Assembly (NCBI RefSeq): GCF_000388115.1
Contig: NZ_AQGQ01000004.1
Coordinates: 1 to 64,000 of the forward strand
DNA from: Aeromonas molluscorum 848
GTDB taxonomy: Bacteria; Pseudomonadota; Gammaproteobacteria; Enterobacterales; Aeromonadaceae
Length of the DNA: 64,000 nt
Direction: 5' to 3'
Shown here: positions 29,334 to 40,649 of the stretch, piece after piece
Layout of the letters: the number at the start of each line of letters is the position of its first letter
Numbering within the stretch: position 1 is the first letter of the stretch
Position numbers and translations under genes: made by a program
The notes under the pieces: generated by a model
Told to the model about the DNA's origin: nothing
The model's database searches: none
Seen by the model: the letters and a program-made list of their open reading frames with translations, nothing else

Positions 29334-30465
29334 TCCCATGCGCATCGGTATCGTTGCCGGAGAGACCTCCGGCGACATCCTGGCCGCCGGCCTGGTGCGT
29401 GAATTGCAATGCCGTTATCCGGATGCGCAGTTTGAAGGGATAGCCGGGCCGCGCATGCAGGCACTCGGCGTCAAGGCGCTGTTCGAGATGGAAGAACTGT
29501 CCGTCATGGGGATCACCGAGGTACTGGGCCGTCTGCCGCGCATCCTCAAGGTCCGCCGCGAACTGCTCCGCCATTTCATTGACAATCCACCCGACATTTT
29601 TATCGGGGTGGATGCACCGGATTTCAATATCGGGGTGGAGCTCAAACTGCGCCGTACCGGTATCAAGACGGTTCATTATGTCAGCCCCTCGGTCTGGGCC
29701 TGGCGTCAGGGCCGCATTCACAAGATAAAGGCCGCCACCGATCTGGTGCTCGCCTTCTTGCCGTTCGAGAAAGCCTTCTACGACAGATTCGATGCGCCCT
29801 GCCGCTTCGTGGGTCATACCATGGCCGACGGGATCCCGCTGGTGCCGGATCAGGCTGCCGCTCGTGCCGAGCTCGGGCTGGATCCCTCCCGCCGCTGGTT
29901 GGCGGTGCTGCCGGGCAGTCGCAACGCCGAGGTGGGCTTTATGTCCCCTCTCTTCCTCGAAGCGTGCAAGCATTTGACGGTACATTACCCTGATCTCGGT
30001 TTCATCGTGCCGCTGGTCAACGAGGCGCGACGGGAGCAGTTTCTGCGCATCAAGCAGGAGATAGCCCCCAAGCTGGAGATGGTGCTGCTCGAAGGGCAGG
30101 GTCGGGAGGCCATGACGGCCGCCGATGTGGTGTTGCTGGCCTCGGGCACGGCGGCACTGGAAGCCATGCTGGTGAAAAAACCCATGGTGGTCGGTTACAA
30201 GCTTAAGCCCTTTAGTTACTGGTTGGCCCAGCGCCTGGTCAAGACGGATTACGTCTCCCTGCCCAATCTGCTGGCGGATCAGATGCTGGTGCCCGAGCTT
30301 ATCCAGCACGAATGCACCACCGAGAATCTGGTCGACGAGGTGTGCAAACTGCTTGCCCACGACAACAGCGAGCTCATCGCCACCTTCACCCGGCTGCATC
30401 AGAGCATCCGTTGCGACGCTGACAAGCAGGCTGCCGATGCTGTACTCGCACTGCTTGGCAAATAG
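29326..30465 (+). CDS. lpxB: Lipid-A-disaccharide synthase LpxB
   Basis: A GT19 glycosyltransferase of about 379 residues that joins UDP-diacylglucosamine and lipid X into the lipid A disaccharide. It has [17 protein letters not shown], the [11 protein letters not shown] motif, LPGSRNAEV and [12 protein letters not shown]. Three in-frame starts are possible: ATG 29308, GTG 29326 and ATG 29338. GTG 29326 gives the length closest to the E. coli enzyme (382) and overlaps the lpxA stop by eight bases. None has a strong ribosome-binding site, so coupling to lpxA is likely. Confidence 0.95.
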   Translation: MPDPMRIGIVAGETSGDILAAGLVRELQCRYPDAQFEGIAGPRMQALGVKALFEMEELSVMGITEVLGRLPRILKVRRELLRHFIDNPPDIFIGVDAPDFNIGVELKLRRTGIKTVHYVSPSVWAWRQGRIHKIKAATDLVLAFLPFEKAFYDRFDAPCRFVGHTMADGIPLVPDQAAARAELGLDPSRRWLAVLPGSRNAEVGFMSPLFLEACKHLTVHYPDLGFIVPLVNEARREQFLRIKQEIAPKLEMVLLEGQGREAMTAADVVLLASGTAALEAMLVKKPMVVGYKLKPFSYWLAQRLVKTDYVSLPNLLADQMLVPELIQHECTTENLVDEVCKLLAHDNSELIATFTRLHQSIRCDADKQAADAVLALLGK

Positions 30466-30531
30466 TACGCCTGCTGGCGATGCTGTGCTGATACTGGCCC
30501 TGCGGGGCCTGTTTTAATTCAAGGCTGCAAG

Positions 30532-31122
30532 ATGATGATCGATATTCCCGAAGACAAGCTGGTTGCCGGTGTGGACGAAGTTGGCCGCGGTCCCCTGGTG
30601 GGCGACGTGGTCACTGCCGCCGTGATCCTAGATCCTGCCAGGCCCATCGCCGGGCTGGCCGATTCCAAGAAGCTCTCCGAGAAGAAGCGTCTCGCCCTGT
30701 ACGGCGAGATAAAAGAGAAGGCATTGGCCTGGGCCATCGGTCGTGCCAGCCCCTCCGAGATCGATGAGCACAACATATTGCACGCCACCATGCTGGCGAT
30801 GCAGCGTGCCGTGGCCGGGCTGCAGATAGTACCTGAACTGGTATTCATCGACGGCAATCGCTGCCCGGCTCTGCCGATGGAAGCGCGCGCCGTGGTCAAG
30901 GGCGACAGCCTGGTGGCCGCCATCAGCGCCGCTTCCATCCTCGCCAAGGTAACCCGTGATGAGGAGATGACTGAGCTCGATAGCCGCCACCCCGTCTATG
31001 GCTTTGCCCGCCACAAGGGTTATCCGACCCCTGAGCACCTTGCCATTCTGGCTGAACACGGCCCCTTGCCCGAGTATCGCCAGAGCTTCAAGCCGGTGCG
31101 CCGGGCCCTTGGGCAGGAGTGA
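30532..31122 (+). CDS. rnhB: Ribonuclease HII
   Basis: A 196-residue RNase HII that removes single ribonucleotides and RNA primers from DNA. The catalytic residues are visible: [16 protein letters not shown] (Asp and Glu), then a FIDGNRCP Asp and the later [15 protein letters not shown] motif. ATG 30532 and 30535 are adjacent; either may be used. It lies between lpxB and dnaE, the standard order. Confidence 0.96.
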   Translation: MMIDIPEDKLVAGVDEVGRGPLVGDVVTAAVILDPARPIAGLADSKKLSEKKRLALYGEIKEKALAWAIGRASPSEIDEHNILHATMLAMQRAVAGLQIVPELVFIDGNRCPALPMEARAVVKGDSLVAAISAASILAKVTRDEEMTELDSRHPVYGFARHKGYPTPEHLAILAEHGPLPEYRQSFKPVRRALGQE

Positions 31123-31194
31123 CCTTGCGGCCTTTATCCATGACTCAACCGATGAGAGCGTCAATCGACTTCAACCAACGACCAGGGAGTGACC

Positions 31195-34100
31195 ATGGCC
31201 GAGCCTAGCTTTATCCATCTGCGCGTTCATTCCGATTTCTCCATGGTCGATGGCCTGCAGAAGATTGCTCCTATCGTCAGCGCCGCCGCCGCCGATGGTC
31301 AACCCGCCCTGGCGCTGACCGATCAGGTCAACATGTGCGGTTTGGTGCGCTTCTATGGCGCGGCCCACGGCAAGGGGCTCAAACCCATAGTCGGCACCGA
31401 TTTCTGGGCGCAGAGCGAGGAGCTGGGGGAGGAGCTGTTTCGGCTCACCCTGCTCGCCATGGATAATGAGGGTTACCAGAACATCACCATGCTCATCTCC
31501 CGTGCCTACCAGCGTGGTCATGTGCAGGACAAGCCTGTCATCGACAAGGCCTGGCTGAGCGATCATGCCAAAGGGGTGATAGTGCTCTCTGGTGGGCGTG
31601 AGGGGGACGTGGGCAAGTTTCTGCTCAAGGGCAATCGGCAGCAGACCGAGCAGTGTCTCGATTTCTATCGCCAGCATTTCCCCGATGCCTATTACCTCGA
31701 GTTGCTGCGCACCGAGCGGCCTGACGAGGAGGCTTACTTGCACATGGCGGTGGCCATCGCCGCCGAGTTCGAGTTGCCGGTGGTGGCCACTAACGAGGTG
31801 GTGTTCCTCAACGCCGAAGACTTTGATGCCCACGAAATCCGGGTGGCCATCCATGATGGCTACACCCTGGCGGACAAGCGCAGGCCGCGCAATTACAGCC
31901 CCAAGCAATATCTGCGCAGCCAGGCCGAGATGGCTGAGCTGTTCGCCGATATCCCCGAGGCGCTGGAGAACACAGTCGAAATCGCCAAGCGCTGCAACGT
32001 GACTGTGCGCCTTGGGGAATATTTCCTGCCCAACTTCCCGACCGGCGACATGACCACGGAAGAGTTTCTGGTGGTGAAATCCCAGGAGGGACTGGAGGAG
32101 CGGCTCGCTTTCCTGTTCCCGGACGCGGAAGTGCGTGCCGCCAAGCGCGGCGAGTATGATGAGCGCCTCGAGATAGAGCTCAAGGTGATCAACCAGATGG
32201 GCTTCCCTGGTTACTTCCTCATCGTGATGGAGTTTATCCAGTGGTCCAAGGACAACGGCATTCCGGTCGGTCCCGGCCGAGGGTCGGGGGCGGGTTCACT
32301 GGTGGCGTACGCGCTCAAGATCACCGATCTCGATCCGCTGGAATTTGATCTGCTGTTCGAACGTTTCCTGAACCCGGAACGGGTCTCCATGCCCGACTTC
32401 GACGTCGACTTTTGCATGGACAGGCGCGACGAGGTGATCGATCACGTCGCCGACATGTATGGCCGGGATGCGGTGTCGCAGATCATCACCTTCGGCAGCA
32501 TGGCCGCCAAGGCGGTAGTGCGGGACGTAGGAAGGGTGTTGGGCCACCCTTATGGCTTCGTGGACCGTATCTCCAAGCTGATACCGCCGGATCCGGGCAT
32601 GACGCTCGCCAAGGCGTTCGAGGCCGAACCCAAGCTGCCCGAGCTCTACGATCAGGATGAAGAGGTCAAGGATCTCATCGACATGGCGCGCCGCCTCGAA
32701 GGGGTGGTGCGCAACGCCGGCAAACACGCCGGTGGTGTGGTGATAGCGCCCACCAAGATCACCGATTTCGCGCCGCTCTATTGCGACAGTGAAGGACAGC
32801 ACCCGGTCACCCAGTTCGACAAGAACGATGTGGAGTACGCGGGTCTGGTGAAGTTTGACTTCCTGGGGCTGCGCACCCTCACCATCATCGACTGGGCGCT
32901 CGGCATGATCAACCCGCGCCTGGCCAAAGAGGGCAAGCCGCCGATCGATATCGCCGCCATCCCCATAGATGACAAGAAGTCATTTGCGCTGTTGCAGCGC
33001 TTCGAGACCACGGCGGTGTTCCAGCTCGAATCCCGCGGCATGAAGGATCTGATCAAGCGGCTGCAACCCGACTGTTTCGAAGACATGATAGCCCTGGTGG
33101 CACTGTTCCGGCCGGGCCCGCTCCAGTCCGGGATGGTGGACAACTTCATCGAGCGCAAGCGCGGGGATGAGGCCATCTCCTACCCGGATGCCACCTGGCA
33201 GCACGAGAGCCTCAAGCCCATACTCGAACCCACCTATGGCATCATCGTCTATCAGGAACAGGTGATGCAGATAGCCCAGGTGCTGGCGGGCTACACCCTG
33301 GGCGGGGCAGACATGCTGCGCCGGGCCATGGGCAAGAAAAACCCGGTCGAGATGGCCAAGCAGCGCTCGGGGTTCGAGGAAGGCGCCGTTAAAAACGGCA
33401 TCGACGGCGAGCTGGCGGTAAAGATCTTCGATCTGGTGGAAAAATTTGCGGGCTACGGCTTCAACAAGTCCCACTCCGCCGCCTACGCCCTGGTCTCCTA
33501 CCAGACCCTCTGGCTCAAGACCCACTTCCCGGCCGAGTTCATGGCGGCGGTCATGACGGCCGACATGGACAACACCGACAAGATAGTGACCCTGGTGGAC
33601 GAGTGCCAGCGCATGGGGCTCACGGTGATACCGCCGGACGTGAATACCGGCCGTTATCGCTTCAGCGTCAATGAAGATGGCCATATCGTCTATGGCATCG
33701 GGGCGGTGAAGGGGGTCGGCGAGGGCCCCATCGATGCTATCCTGGCGGCGCGGGACAGCGACGGCCCCTTCCGGGATCTGTTCGATTTCTGCAACCGGGT
33801 CGACATCAAGAAGATCAACAAGCGGGTGATGGAGAAGCTCATCTACTCCGGGGCCATGGACCGGCTCGGCCCCCACCGGGCCGCCCTGATGGCCACCCTG
33901 GAGGAAGCGATGCGCGCCGCCGAGCAGCACGCCAAGGCCCAGGCATTTGGTCAGGTCGACATGTTCGGGGTCCTGACCCAGGAGATTGATGACGTCAAAA
34001 AGGCGTTCGCCAACGTACCGCATTGGCCGGACAAGGTATGGCTGGAAGGGGAGCGCGAGACCCTCGGGCTTTATCTGACCGGGCACCCCATCAACCAGTA

Positions 34101-34674
34101 CAGCAGCGAACTGCGCCGTTATACCTCGGGTCGGCTGTGCGATCTGCATCCCACCTCCCGGGATACGGTGACCACGGCAGCGGGTCTGGTGATTGCGGCT
34201 CGCAGCATGGTCACCAAGCGCGGCAACAAGATGGGGATCTTTACCCTGGACGACAGATCCGGGCGTCTGGATGTGACACTATTTAGTGAAGCACTGGAAA
34301 AATACGAAGAATTGATGCAAAAAGACCGTATTTTGGTGGTTTCTGGACAGGTCAGCTTTGATGACTTCTCCGGTGGCCTTAAAATGTCGGCCCGTGAACT
34401 GCTGGATATCAATGATGCGAGGGAGCGATTCGCCAGGGCGATCCGTATTTCTCTCGACGAACAGCGCATAGATGAACGCTTTTTTCAGCGTTTTAGCGAG
34501 ATTTTGGAGCCCGCTCGTGCCGGAGTCTGTCCGGTTCAGGTACACTATCGGCGTCCCGGCTCACGGGTGCGACTGACGCTCGGTACCGAGTGGCGGGTGA
34601 CGCCCACCGATCAACTGATAGATGACTTGCGTGTCCTGCTGGGACGAGAGCGGGTGGAATTGGTTTTTGATTAG
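31195..34674 (+). CDS. dnaE: DNA polymerase III alpha subunit DnaE
   Basis: The 1159-residue replicative polymerase (E. coli 1160). Domains in order: PHP ([13 protein letters not shown] onward), palm with catalytic Asp residues in [13 protein letters not shown], thumb and fingers, the tandem HhH region with the beta-clamp motif QVDMFG (about residue 920), the OB domain and the C-terminal tau-binding domain. ATG 31195 is chosen because GGGAG lies five bases upstream. It is followed by accA after 15 bases. Confidence 0.97.
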   Translation: MAEPSFIHLRVHSDFSMVDGLQKIAPIVSAAAADGQPALALTDQVNMCGLVRFYGAAHGKGLKPIVGTDFWAQSEELGEELFRLTLLAMDNEGYQNITMLISRAYQRGHVQDKPVIDKAWLSDHAKGVIVLSGGREGDVGKFLLKGNRQQTEQCLDFYRQHFPDAYYLELLRTERPDEEAYLHMAVAIAAEFELPVVATNEVVFLNAEDFDAHEIRVAIHDGYTLADKRRPRNYSPKQYLRSQAEMAELFADIPEALENTVEIAKRCNVTVRLGEYFLPNFPTGDMTTEEFLVVKSQEGLEERLAFLFPDAEVRAAKRGEYDERLEIELKVINQMGFPGYFLIVMEFIQWSKDNGIPVGPGRGSGAGSLVAYALKITDLDPLEFDLLFERFLNPERVSMPDFDVDFCMDRRDEVIDHVADMYGRDAVSQIITFGSMAAKAVVRDVGRVLGHPYGFVDRISKLIPPDPGMTLAKAFEAEPKLPELYDQDEEVKDLIDMARRLEGVVRNAGKHAGGVVIAPTKITDFAPLYCDSEGQHPVTQFDKNDVEYAGLVKFDFLGLRTLTIIDWALGMINPRLAKEGKPPIDIAAIPIDDKKSFALLQRFETTAVFQLESRGMKDLIKRLQPDCFEDMIALVALFRPGPLQSGMVDNFIERKRGDEAISYPDATWQHESLKPILEPTYGIIVYQEQVMQIAQVLAGYTLGGADMLRRAMGKKNPVEMAKQRSGFEEGAVKNGIDGELAVKIFDLVEKFAGYGFNKSHSAAYALVSYQTLWLKTHFPAEFMAAVMTADMDNTDKIVTLVDECQRMGLTVIPPDVNTGRYRFSVNEDGHIVYGIGAVKGVGEGPIDAILAARDSDGPFRDLFDFCNRVDIKKINKRVMEKLIYSGAMDRLGPHRAALMATLEEAMRAAEQHAKAQAFGQVDMFGVLTQEIDDVKKAFANVPHWPDKVWLEGERETLGLYLTGHPINQYSSELRRYTSGRLCDLHPTSRDTVTTAAGLVIAARSMVTKRGNKMGIFTLDDRSGRLDVTLFSEALEKYEELMQKDRILVVSGQVSFDDFSGGLKMSARELLDINDARERFARAIRISLDEQRIDERFFQRFSEILEPARAGVCPVQVHYRRPGSRVRLTLGTEWRVTPTDQLIDDLRVLLGRERVELVFD

Positions 34675-34689
34675 AGGTTCTAAGGCCCT

Positions 34690-35640
34690 ATGAGTCTTTT
34701 TCTGGATTTTGAACAGCCGATAGCCGAATTGCAGGCGCAGATCGATGAGCTCAAACATGTGAGCGAAGGCAATCACGCCGTGGATCTCAAAGAAGATATC
34801 CGCCGGTTGGAGAAGAAAAACGAAGAGCTGACCAAGAAGATCTTCGGTGATCTTGGGGCCTGGCAGGTATCCCAGATGGCGCGCCATCCCCAGCGTCCTT
34901 ACACCCTGGATTACATCGCGCAGATCTTCACCGACTTCGACGAGCTGGCTGGCGATCGCGCCTATGCCGATGACAAGGCCATCATCGGCGGCATCGCCCG
35001 TCTCGACGGTGAGCCGGTGATGATCATCGGTCAGCAGAAGGGTCGCGAGACCAAGGAGAAGATCAAGCGCAACTTCGGCATGCCGCGTCCGGAAGGATAT
35101 CGCAAGGCCCTGCGTCTGATGGAAATGGCCGAGCGCTTCAAGATGCCGATCATCACCTTCATCGACACCCCGGGTGCTTACCCAGGTGTGGGTGCCGAGG
35201 AGCGTGGCCAGTCTGAAGCCATTGCCCGCAACCTGAAAGTGATGGCCGGTCTGACCGTGCCCGTGGTCTGCACCGTGATTGGTGAAGGTGGCTCGGGCGG
35301 CGCCCTGGCCATTGGCGTAGGTGATCGCGTCAACATGCTGCAGTACTCCACCTACTCGGTCATCTCGCCGGAAGGTTGCGCCTCCATCCTGTGGAAGAGC
35401 GCCGACAAGGCGCCGGTGGCCGCCGATGCCATGGGCATCACGGCCCAGCGTCTGAAAGAGCTCAAGCTCATCGACAATATCGTCGAGGAGCCGCTCGGTG
35501 GTGCTCACCGCAATGTGGAGTTGATGGCCGAGCGCCTCAAGGCCCGCATCAAGCAGGATCTGGATGCTTTGCGTCCCCTCGACAGCGATCAGCTGCTCGA
35601 CCAGCGCTACCAGCGTCTGCTGGGTTACGGCTACTGCTAA
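34690..35640 (+). CDS. accA: Acetyl-CoA carboxylase carboxyltransferase subunit alpha AccA
   Basis: A 316-residue subunit that with AccD transfers the carboxyl group from biotin to acetyl-CoA. It has the N-terminal [19 protein letters not shown], a [19 protein letters not shown] segment, the [19 protein letters not shown] motif and [16 protein letters not shown] for CoA binding. It closes the housekeeping run and is followed by a strong terminator. In E. coli, tilS lies close by; here about 11 kb of other genes intervene. Confidence 0.97.
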   Translation: MSLFLDFEQPIAELQAQIDELKHVSEGNHAVDLKEDIRRLEKKNEELTKKIFGDLGAWQVSQMARHPQRPYTLDYIAQIFTDFDELAGDRAYADDKAIIGGIARLDGEPVMIIGQQKGRETKEKIKRNFGMPRPEGYRKALRLMEMAERFKMPIITFIDTPGAYPGVGAEERGQSEAIARNLKVMAGLTVPVVCTVIGEGGSGGALAIGVGDRVNMLQYSTYSVISPEGCASILWKSADKAPVAADAMGITAQRLKELKLIDNIVEEPLGGAHRNVELMAERLKARIKQDLDALRPLDSDQLLDQRYQRLLGYGYC

Positions 35641-35668
35641 GCCCAGGCGTCATATCGAACCGATACCA

Positions 35669-35699
35669 GAAGGCCCTCGCATTGCGGGGGCCTTCCTTT
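35669..35699 (+). terminator. Rho-independent terminator after accA
   Basis: A twelve-base stem (35669-35680 with 35684-35695, core GAAGGCCC / GGGGCCTTC, two G-U pairs) is followed by CTTTT. Confidence 0.85.
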
Positions 35700-35772
35700 T
35701 GTGTCCGAGATGAAGGGGGTTCACATGATGTCTTCTGGCGCCATGTCTTGCACGACCCCTTGTCGGCTCAAC

Positions 35773-37200
35773 TCAACGGAATCCCGCTGGCGCGCCGGGC
35801 AAGCGGCACTCCTTGCTGACGGGCGGCTTGGCCTGGTGCAGGCCCTGAGGAGCGCACGCCAGCTTGAGGCGACGCCACTCTCGCCACAGCAGCCAGCACA
35901 GCGGCAGGGTCAACAGCAGCACAGTCGTGGGCTGGGCGAGCAGTACACCTTCGCGTCCCCACTGCATCGGCAGCAAGAAGATCAGTGGCAGCAGCAGCAG
36001 TGTCTTGGCCGCCGAGATGATCAGCGCCTGCCTGGTGCGGGCCATGGACTGCAGCAACACTATGCCGAACATGATGATCCCCTCCAGCGGAATGGCGCCG
36101 AGGTTGAGGGTCAGGCTGCTGACGGCGGCGGCAAGCAGCTCACCATCCTGGCTGCCGGTATAGAGCATGGCCACCGGTTGCGGCAACAGCTGGATCAGCA
36201 ACCAGACCAGCATCCCGTAGACCAGCGTCACTTTGAGCCCCATCTCCATCAGGAATTTCAGGTCCCGATAGCGCCCGGCGCCCGCCGCCTGGCTGATGAG
36301 GGGCTGGATGCCGAACGCCAGGCCTTGCAATATCACGATGAACACCGCCTCGGTGTAACCGGCCACGGTGAAGCCCGCCAGATCCTTGACCGAGCCATAG
36401 ACCATCAACTGGCTGTTGTGCAGCAGTAGCAGCAACCCCAGGTTGAACTGGGCGATGAGGCTTGGCAGACCGCTGAACAGCAAGCCGGGCATGGCCGGGC
36501 ATTCGGGCACCAGATCACGCCAGGAGAGACGCAGCCTGGCATGGGCGGTAAAGAAATATCCCAACCCCAGCAGGCTGACCACCCCTTCGGCGATGAGGGT
36601 CGCCTGGGCCGTGCCCACCAGTCCCAACCCCAGTCGACCGACCATCACATAGTTGAGGGCGATGTTGAGGAGGGCGCCGCTGCTGACCAGGATCATGGCG
36701 AGGCGGGGGCGACCATCGTTGCGCAGCAGATAGGGGACCGCCAGGTTGCTGGCCAGCAGCAGGGTACCGCCACCAATCCAGGTGAGGTAGTCACTGGCCT
36801 GTTTCCAGGTCTCTGTGCCTTGCTCTATCCCCAATACCAGCAGGATATCGATGTGCCAGTGGTGCAGCAGCAGGGGTGCCAGAGTGCCGAGCAAGGCCAG
36901 CAGCCAGAGGGCATTGACCAGCGCCTGGCGTGCGAGCTTGAGGTTCTTGGCCCCTTGCTGGAAGGAGATGGCGGTGGCCGCCCCCATGGCTATCATGGCG
37001 GCAAGGCCAATGAGCACCATGATGACCGGGTAAGCCAGGTTGATACCGGCAAGACCGGCGGCGCCCACGTAGTGACCGACGAAGATGCCATCGACCAGGT
37101 AGTAGGCACCGGATACCAGCATGGCCATGATGGAGGGGAGGGCATAGCCCCAGAAACGGCGGGTCATGGCTCGCTGGCGCAGGGTGAAATAGGTAGACAT
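35773..37200 (-). CDS. MATE family efflux transporter
   Basis: A 475-residue membrane protein of the MATE family (MatE domain twice) with about twelve hydrophobic segments. The start ALPSIMAMLVSGAYYLVDGIFVGHYVG is typical of MATE proteins of the DinF/MepA-like branch, as is PLISQAAGAGRYRDL in the second half. Such pumps export drugs or metabolites using Na+ or H+ gradients; the substrate here cannot be told. The last 40 residues are polar and variable. It lies 99 bases downstream of a LysR gene on the same strand, which may control it. Confidence 0.85.
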   Translation of the reverse strand: MSTYFTLRQRAMTRRFWGYALPSIMAMLVSGAYYLVDGIFVGHYVGAAGLAGINLAYPVIMVLIGLAAMIAMGAATAISFQQGAKNLKLARQALVNALWLLALLGTLAPLLLHHWHIDILLVLGIEQGTETWKQASDYLTWIGGGTLLLASNLAVPYLLRNDGRPRLAMILVSSGALLNIALNYVMVGRLGLGLVGTAQATLIAEGVVSLLGLGYFFTAHARLRLSWRDLVPECPAMPGLLFSGLPSLIAQFNLGLLLLLHNSQLMVYGSVKDLAGFTVAGYTEAVFIVILQGLAFGIQPLISQAAGAGRYRDLKFLMEMGLKVTLVYGMLVWLLIQLLPQPVAMLYTGSQDGELLAAAVSSLTLNLGAIPLEGIIMFGIVLLQSMARTRQALIISAAKTLLLLPLIFLLPMQWGREGVLLAQPTTVLLLTLPLCWLLWREWRRLKLACAPQGLHQAKPPVSKECRLPGAPAGFR

Positions 37201-37299
37201 ATCTGTTCTCTCGGGGAGGCCGATTATCGAGCAGACAGTTTAGATTGATATTATTTTGTTGATAATCCCGTCTTTATTTGATGGTTTGATGAGCCATGC

Positions 37300-38214
37300 T
37301 CAGTAATCTCGCGTTCGATAGTGGCCTTTAAGCTGGTCGATCAGGGTGCGCAAACCGTGGCCCAGCTGATGGCGGCTGGGATAGAAGAGAGAGAAACCTG
37401 CGAAGGTGGGGCACCACTGCTCCAGCATGCTCACTAATTTTCCTTGCGCCAGCTGTTTGCTCACCTCCTCCTCCAGGCAATAAGCCAACCCCAAGCCCGC
37501 CTCGGCGGCCCCCAGATAGAGGGCGGGGGTGCTGGTGGTCAGGGGCCCGGTCACTTCTATCTCCAGCAGGCTGCCCTCTTCCCCGGCAAAGGCCCAGCGG
37601 TAGTGATGGGAAGGGGTCAAGCGATAACCTATGCAGGCGTGACGGGACAGCTCGCGAGGGTGCTGCGGCGTGCCATGCTCGGCCAGATAGGCGGGGGAGC
37701 CTACTACCAGATAGCGCTGGGGCGGCCCGAGCGGCACGGCTATCATCTCTTTGGGCAGCAGATCGCCATAGAAGATGGCGGCGTCATAGCCATCCTCGAT
37801 GAGGCGCGGCATCAGCTCCTGCTCCACCACCTCCACCTGCATGCGCGGGTAACGCACCATGTAGTCGATAAGCACCGGGGCCAGCAGTTCGTCGATGGCG
37901 CTGCGCGGTGCACAGATCTTCAATCGGCCGACCGGTTCATCGCTGTGGCGGCTCAATTCCTCGAGGGCGGCCGCCAGTTGGTTCAGGGTCGGCAGCAACT
38001 GCTCCAGCAGGCGCTGGCCCGCATCGGTCGGCACCACGGCGCGGGTACTGCGATTGAGCAGTCTGACACCCAGGCGGGTCTCCAGCCCTTTCAGACTGTG
38101 GCTCAGGGCGGAGGCCGAGACGCCGAGTTCGAGGGCCGCCTTGCTGAAGCTTTGATGGCGGGCGACGGCGGCAAACACGGCCAGTTCGGCGAGATCGGTA
38201 CGGGTAACGGCCAT
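37300..38214 (-). CDS. LysR family transcriptional regulator
   Basis: A 304-residue regulator with an N-terminal winged HTH (residues 8-66: FAAVARHQSFSKAALELGVSASALSHSLKGLE) and a C-terminal periplasmic-binding-like effector domain (about residues 95-295). The effector is unknown. It is upstream of the MATE gene on the same strand and divergent from sdaC, so either could be its target. Family and boundaries are clear. Confidence 0.9.
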   Translation of the reverse strand: MAVTRTDLAELAVFAAVARHQSFSKAALELGVSASALSHSLKGLETRLGVRLLNRSTRAVVPTDAGQRLLEQLLPTLNQLAAALEELSRHSDEPVGRLKICAPRSAIDELLAPVLIDYMVRYPRMQVEVVEQELMPRLIEDGYDAAIFYGDLLPKEMIAVPLGPPQRYLVVGSPAYLAEHGTPQHPRELSRHACIGYRLTPSHHYRWAFAGEEGSLLEIEVTGPLTTSTPALYLGAAEAGLGLAYCLEEEVSKQLAQGKLVSMLEQWCPTFAGFSLFYPSRHQLGHGLRTLIDQLKGHYRTRDY

Positions 38215-38695
38215 ATCTATTCAACGGAAAAATGGTGAGCAACAGGGTACGCCAGGGCAAGGCGGCACACAACTTGGGTGCCAAGCGGAGGGGATGTAAG
38301 CAGTTTGTTTCATTGGCAGAGGGGCGTCACCAAGCTGTTCTCCTGAGTTGTTAACGGTTTTTCATCAAGCTGGAAAGGAAGCGTGATTCAAGGCGCTGCA
38401 AACACGATTTAAGTCAAACTTTTGTTTAATTCTTCAAATTTACCTGTGATTTGACGAGATGTTTAATTTAGAGTGACCCCATCAACGCGATGCGGGTTAA
38501 CGGAGTGTGAACAGCACCGTGACATGGTTCAAAGTGAATCCCCCTATCGCCCCACTTGTTGCAATCAGGTAACGCTTGCCGGATTGCGCCACGGTTCGAG
38601 CCAGATCCAGGGTGGACACAGGGTTCCAGGGAGTCGGAACAAGGCGGCACTTGCCGTGAGCCAGAAATTCGATTCTCAAACTACAGGAACGACTC
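38215..38695. promoter_or_regulatory. lysR-sdaC divergent intergenic region
   Basis: A 481-base gap with AT-rich parts around 38390-38470. A CRP-like half site CTGTGATTTGA at about 38450 lacks a good second half. No terminator, tRNA or convincing small ORF was seen. CTACAGGAACGACTC before ATG 38696 supplies the sdaC ribosome-binding site. The long leader side of sdaC may hold regulatory sites, but none can be named. Confidence 0.4.
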
Positions 38696-39994
38696 ATGTC
38701 CGAGATGAATGTTGCAGTAGAAGGCAGTCTGCCGCGCCAGGGCTCCCGTGCCACTGGCATGAACAAGGCTGATCTGGTGTGGATGCTGGGCTTGTATGGT
38801 ACAGCTATCGGTGCCGGCACCCTGTTCTTGCCCATCAATGCCGGGGTCGGCGGACTCTGGCCGCTGCTGGCCATGACCTTGCTGGCACTGCCGCTTACCT
38901 TCTTCGCACACCGTGGCCTCAATCGCTTCGTGCTCTCTGGCTCTACCCGGGATGGCGACATCACCGAGGTGGTCGAGGAGCACTTCGGCAAGATGGCGGG
39001 CAAGCTCATTACCCTGCTCTACTTCTTCGCCATCTACCCCATCTTGCTGATGTATGCCGTGGCCATCACCAACACGGTGGAGAGCCTGATGATCCATCAG
39101 CTTGGCATGACGCCGCCGCCCCGCGCGCTGCTAGCCCTGGGGTTGATCCTCTCACTGATGGCGGTGGTACGTCTGGGGGGCAAGTTCATCGTCAAGGCGA
39201 TGAGCATACTGGTATTCCCCTTCGTCATTGCCCTCATGGGACTGGCGCTCTACCTGGTTCCTCATTGGAATGGGGCCATCATCAGCGAGGCACCGGCCTT
39301 GTCCGATGCCTTCAACGGCGACTTCGTCAAGACCCTGTGGCTGGCCATCCCCGTGATGGTGTTCTCTTTCAATCACTCGCCCATCATCTCCTCCTTCGCG
39401 GTGGACAATAAGGGTCGCTATGGTGAGCGAGCCGACGGCAAGTGCAATCGCATCCTGCTGGGTAGCCATATCTTGATGGTGACGAGCGTGATGTTCTTCG
39501 TGTTCAGCTGCGTGCTGGCGCTCTCACCAAGCGACTTGCTGGCGGCCAAGGATCAGAACATCTCCATTCTCTCCTACCTGGCAAACCACTTCGACAACCC
39601 GGTGATTGCCACTCTGGCACCGCTTATCGCCATGGTTGCCATCAGCAAGTCTTTCCTTGGCCACTACCTGGGGGCGAAAGAGGGCTTCAACGGCTTGATG
39701 ATCAAGATGCTGCGCGAGCGAGGCAAGCAGCTGGAAGTGAAGCAGCTCGACAAGATAACCGCCCTGTTCATGATCCTGACCACCTGGGCCGTGGCCACGG
39801 TGAACCCCAGCATACTCGGCATGATCGAATCCCTGGGGGGCCCCATCATCGCGATGCTGCTGTTCCTGATGCCCATGTACGCCATTGCCAAAGTACCGGC
39901 CATGCGCAAATTTTCGGGTCAGCCCAGCAACCTGTTCGTGACCCTGATTGGCGTGCTGGCCATGACGGGCATTCTCTACTCCCTGCTGTTCTGA
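38696..39994 (+). CDS. sdaC: Serine/H+ symporter SdaC
   Basis: A 432-residue amino acid permease of the HAAAP family. Long segments match E. coli SdaC as I know it, including WMLGLYGTAIGAGTLFLPIN, FFAHRGLNRFVLSG, DITEVVEEHFG, PVMVFSFNHSPIISSF and NPSILGMIESLGGPIIAM. It has about eleven membrane helices. It should import L-serine with protons. No serine deaminase gene is next to it, unlike the E. coli sdaCB operon. The gene ends in a bidirectional terminator. Confidence 0.92.
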   Translation: MSEMNVAVEGSLPRQGSRATGMNKADLVWMLGLYGTAIGAGTLFLPINAGVGGLWPLLAMTLLALPLTFFAHRGLNRFVLSGSTRDGDITEVVEEHFGKMAGKLITLLYFFAIYPILLMYAVAITNTVESLMIHQLGMTPPPRALLALGLILSLMAVVRLGGKFIVKAMSILVFPFVIALMGLALYLVPHWNGAIISEAPALSDAFNGDFVKTLWLAIPVMVFSFNHSPIISSFAVDNKGRYGERADGKCNRILLGSHILMVTSVMFFVFSCVLALSPSDLLAAKDQNISILSYLANHFDNPVIATLAPLIAMVAISKSFLGHYLGAKEGFNGLMIKMLRERGKQLEVKQLDKITALFMILTTWAVATVNPSILGMIESLGGPIIAMLLFLMPMYAIAKVPAMRKFSGQPSNLFVTLIGVLAMTGILYSLLF

Positions 39995-40011
39995 GGGCCG
40001 CGTTAATGCGC

Positions 40012-40037
40012 AAAAAGCCGCCCCGGGGCGGCTTTTT
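40012..40037. terminator. Bidirectional terminator between sdaC and the Lrp-type gene
   Basis: A perfect 26-base palindrome, AAAAAGCCGCCCC with GGGGCGGCTTTTT, lies between the convergent genes. The A and T runs at either end let it work in both directions. Confidence 0.92.
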
Positions 40038-40063
40038 GCTATGAGGACCTCCCGCACTCTGGC

Positions 40064-40489
40064 TCAGCGGGTGCGATCGACAAGCTCGCTCAAGATGGTA
40101 TGGGTCTTGATCATGCTGAGTTGGGGCAGGGCCTCCAACTGTTGGCGAATGGCGTCGAGGCGCGCCATGCTCTCTGCCCTGACTTGTACCAGCATGTCGG
40201 TAGCGCCACTGACGCTGTAGCAGAGTCGAACTTCGGGGATCTGGCCGATGCGGGCACCATATTGCTCGCAGCGGGTAGTGCGAAAGCTGAGTTCGAAGAA
40301 GGCGCTGATCTGACCCAGGGGTTCGGCCAGCACGGCGCGATAGCCGAGGATGATGCCTCGCTCCTCCAGGCGCTTGATCCGCTCGCTCACCGCGGAGCGG
40401 GACAGCGCCACCGCCTCTGCCAGCTTGCTGATGCTGAGCCGACCATCTCGCGAAAGCAGGGCCACTATTTTATCGTCGTATCTGTCCAC
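40064..40489 (-). CDS. Lrp/AsnC family transcriptional regulator
   Basis: A 141-residue regulator with an N-terminal HTH (MDRYDDKIVALLSRDGRLSI, LAEAVALSRSAVSERIKRLE) and a C-terminal RAM ligand-binding domain (about residues 64-138, with CYSVSGATDMLVQVRAES). It is shorter than global Lrp (164 residues) and is one of its local paralogues. It is divergent from the YjeH-like exporter, a pairing that suggests amino-acid-responsive control of that gene. Confidence 0.9.
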   Translation of the reverse strand: MDRYDDKIVALLSRDGRLSISKLAEAVALSRSAVSERIKRLEERGIILGYRAVLAEPLGQISAFFELSFRTTRCEQYGARIGQIPEVRLCYSVSGATDMLVQVRAESMARLDAIRQQLEALPQLSMIKTHTILSELVDRTR

Positions 40490-40520
40490 TTTGCCTCTTT
40501 GCTGCTGTTGTCCTGCGATC

Positions 40521-40557
40521 CCCGGTTATCGCCGACGAAATGGCGGTAATAACCGTC
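40521..40557. promoter_or_regulatory. Candidate operator between the Lrp-type gene and yjeH
   Basis: GGCGGTAATAACCGTC at 40542-40557 is an imperfect palindrome (six of eight positions per half). A related element, CGGTTATCGCCG at 40523-40534, lies just beside it in inverted orientation. The spacing and location in the divergent promoter region fit a site for the Lrp-type regulator. This is an inference from symmetry only. Confidence 0.35.
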
Positions 40558-40649
40558 ACTTCACCGCCGCCAATAGGCAGTTTGATGACTTACCAGCGGG
40601 GCCGAATTGGCCTAACATGACTGACGATTTTCACATCGGACAACGGAAA

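Noticed and set aside
38448-38463. CRP site upstream of sdaC
   Set aside because: Only one half (TGTGA) is good; the second half does not match and no promoter is placed properly next to it.
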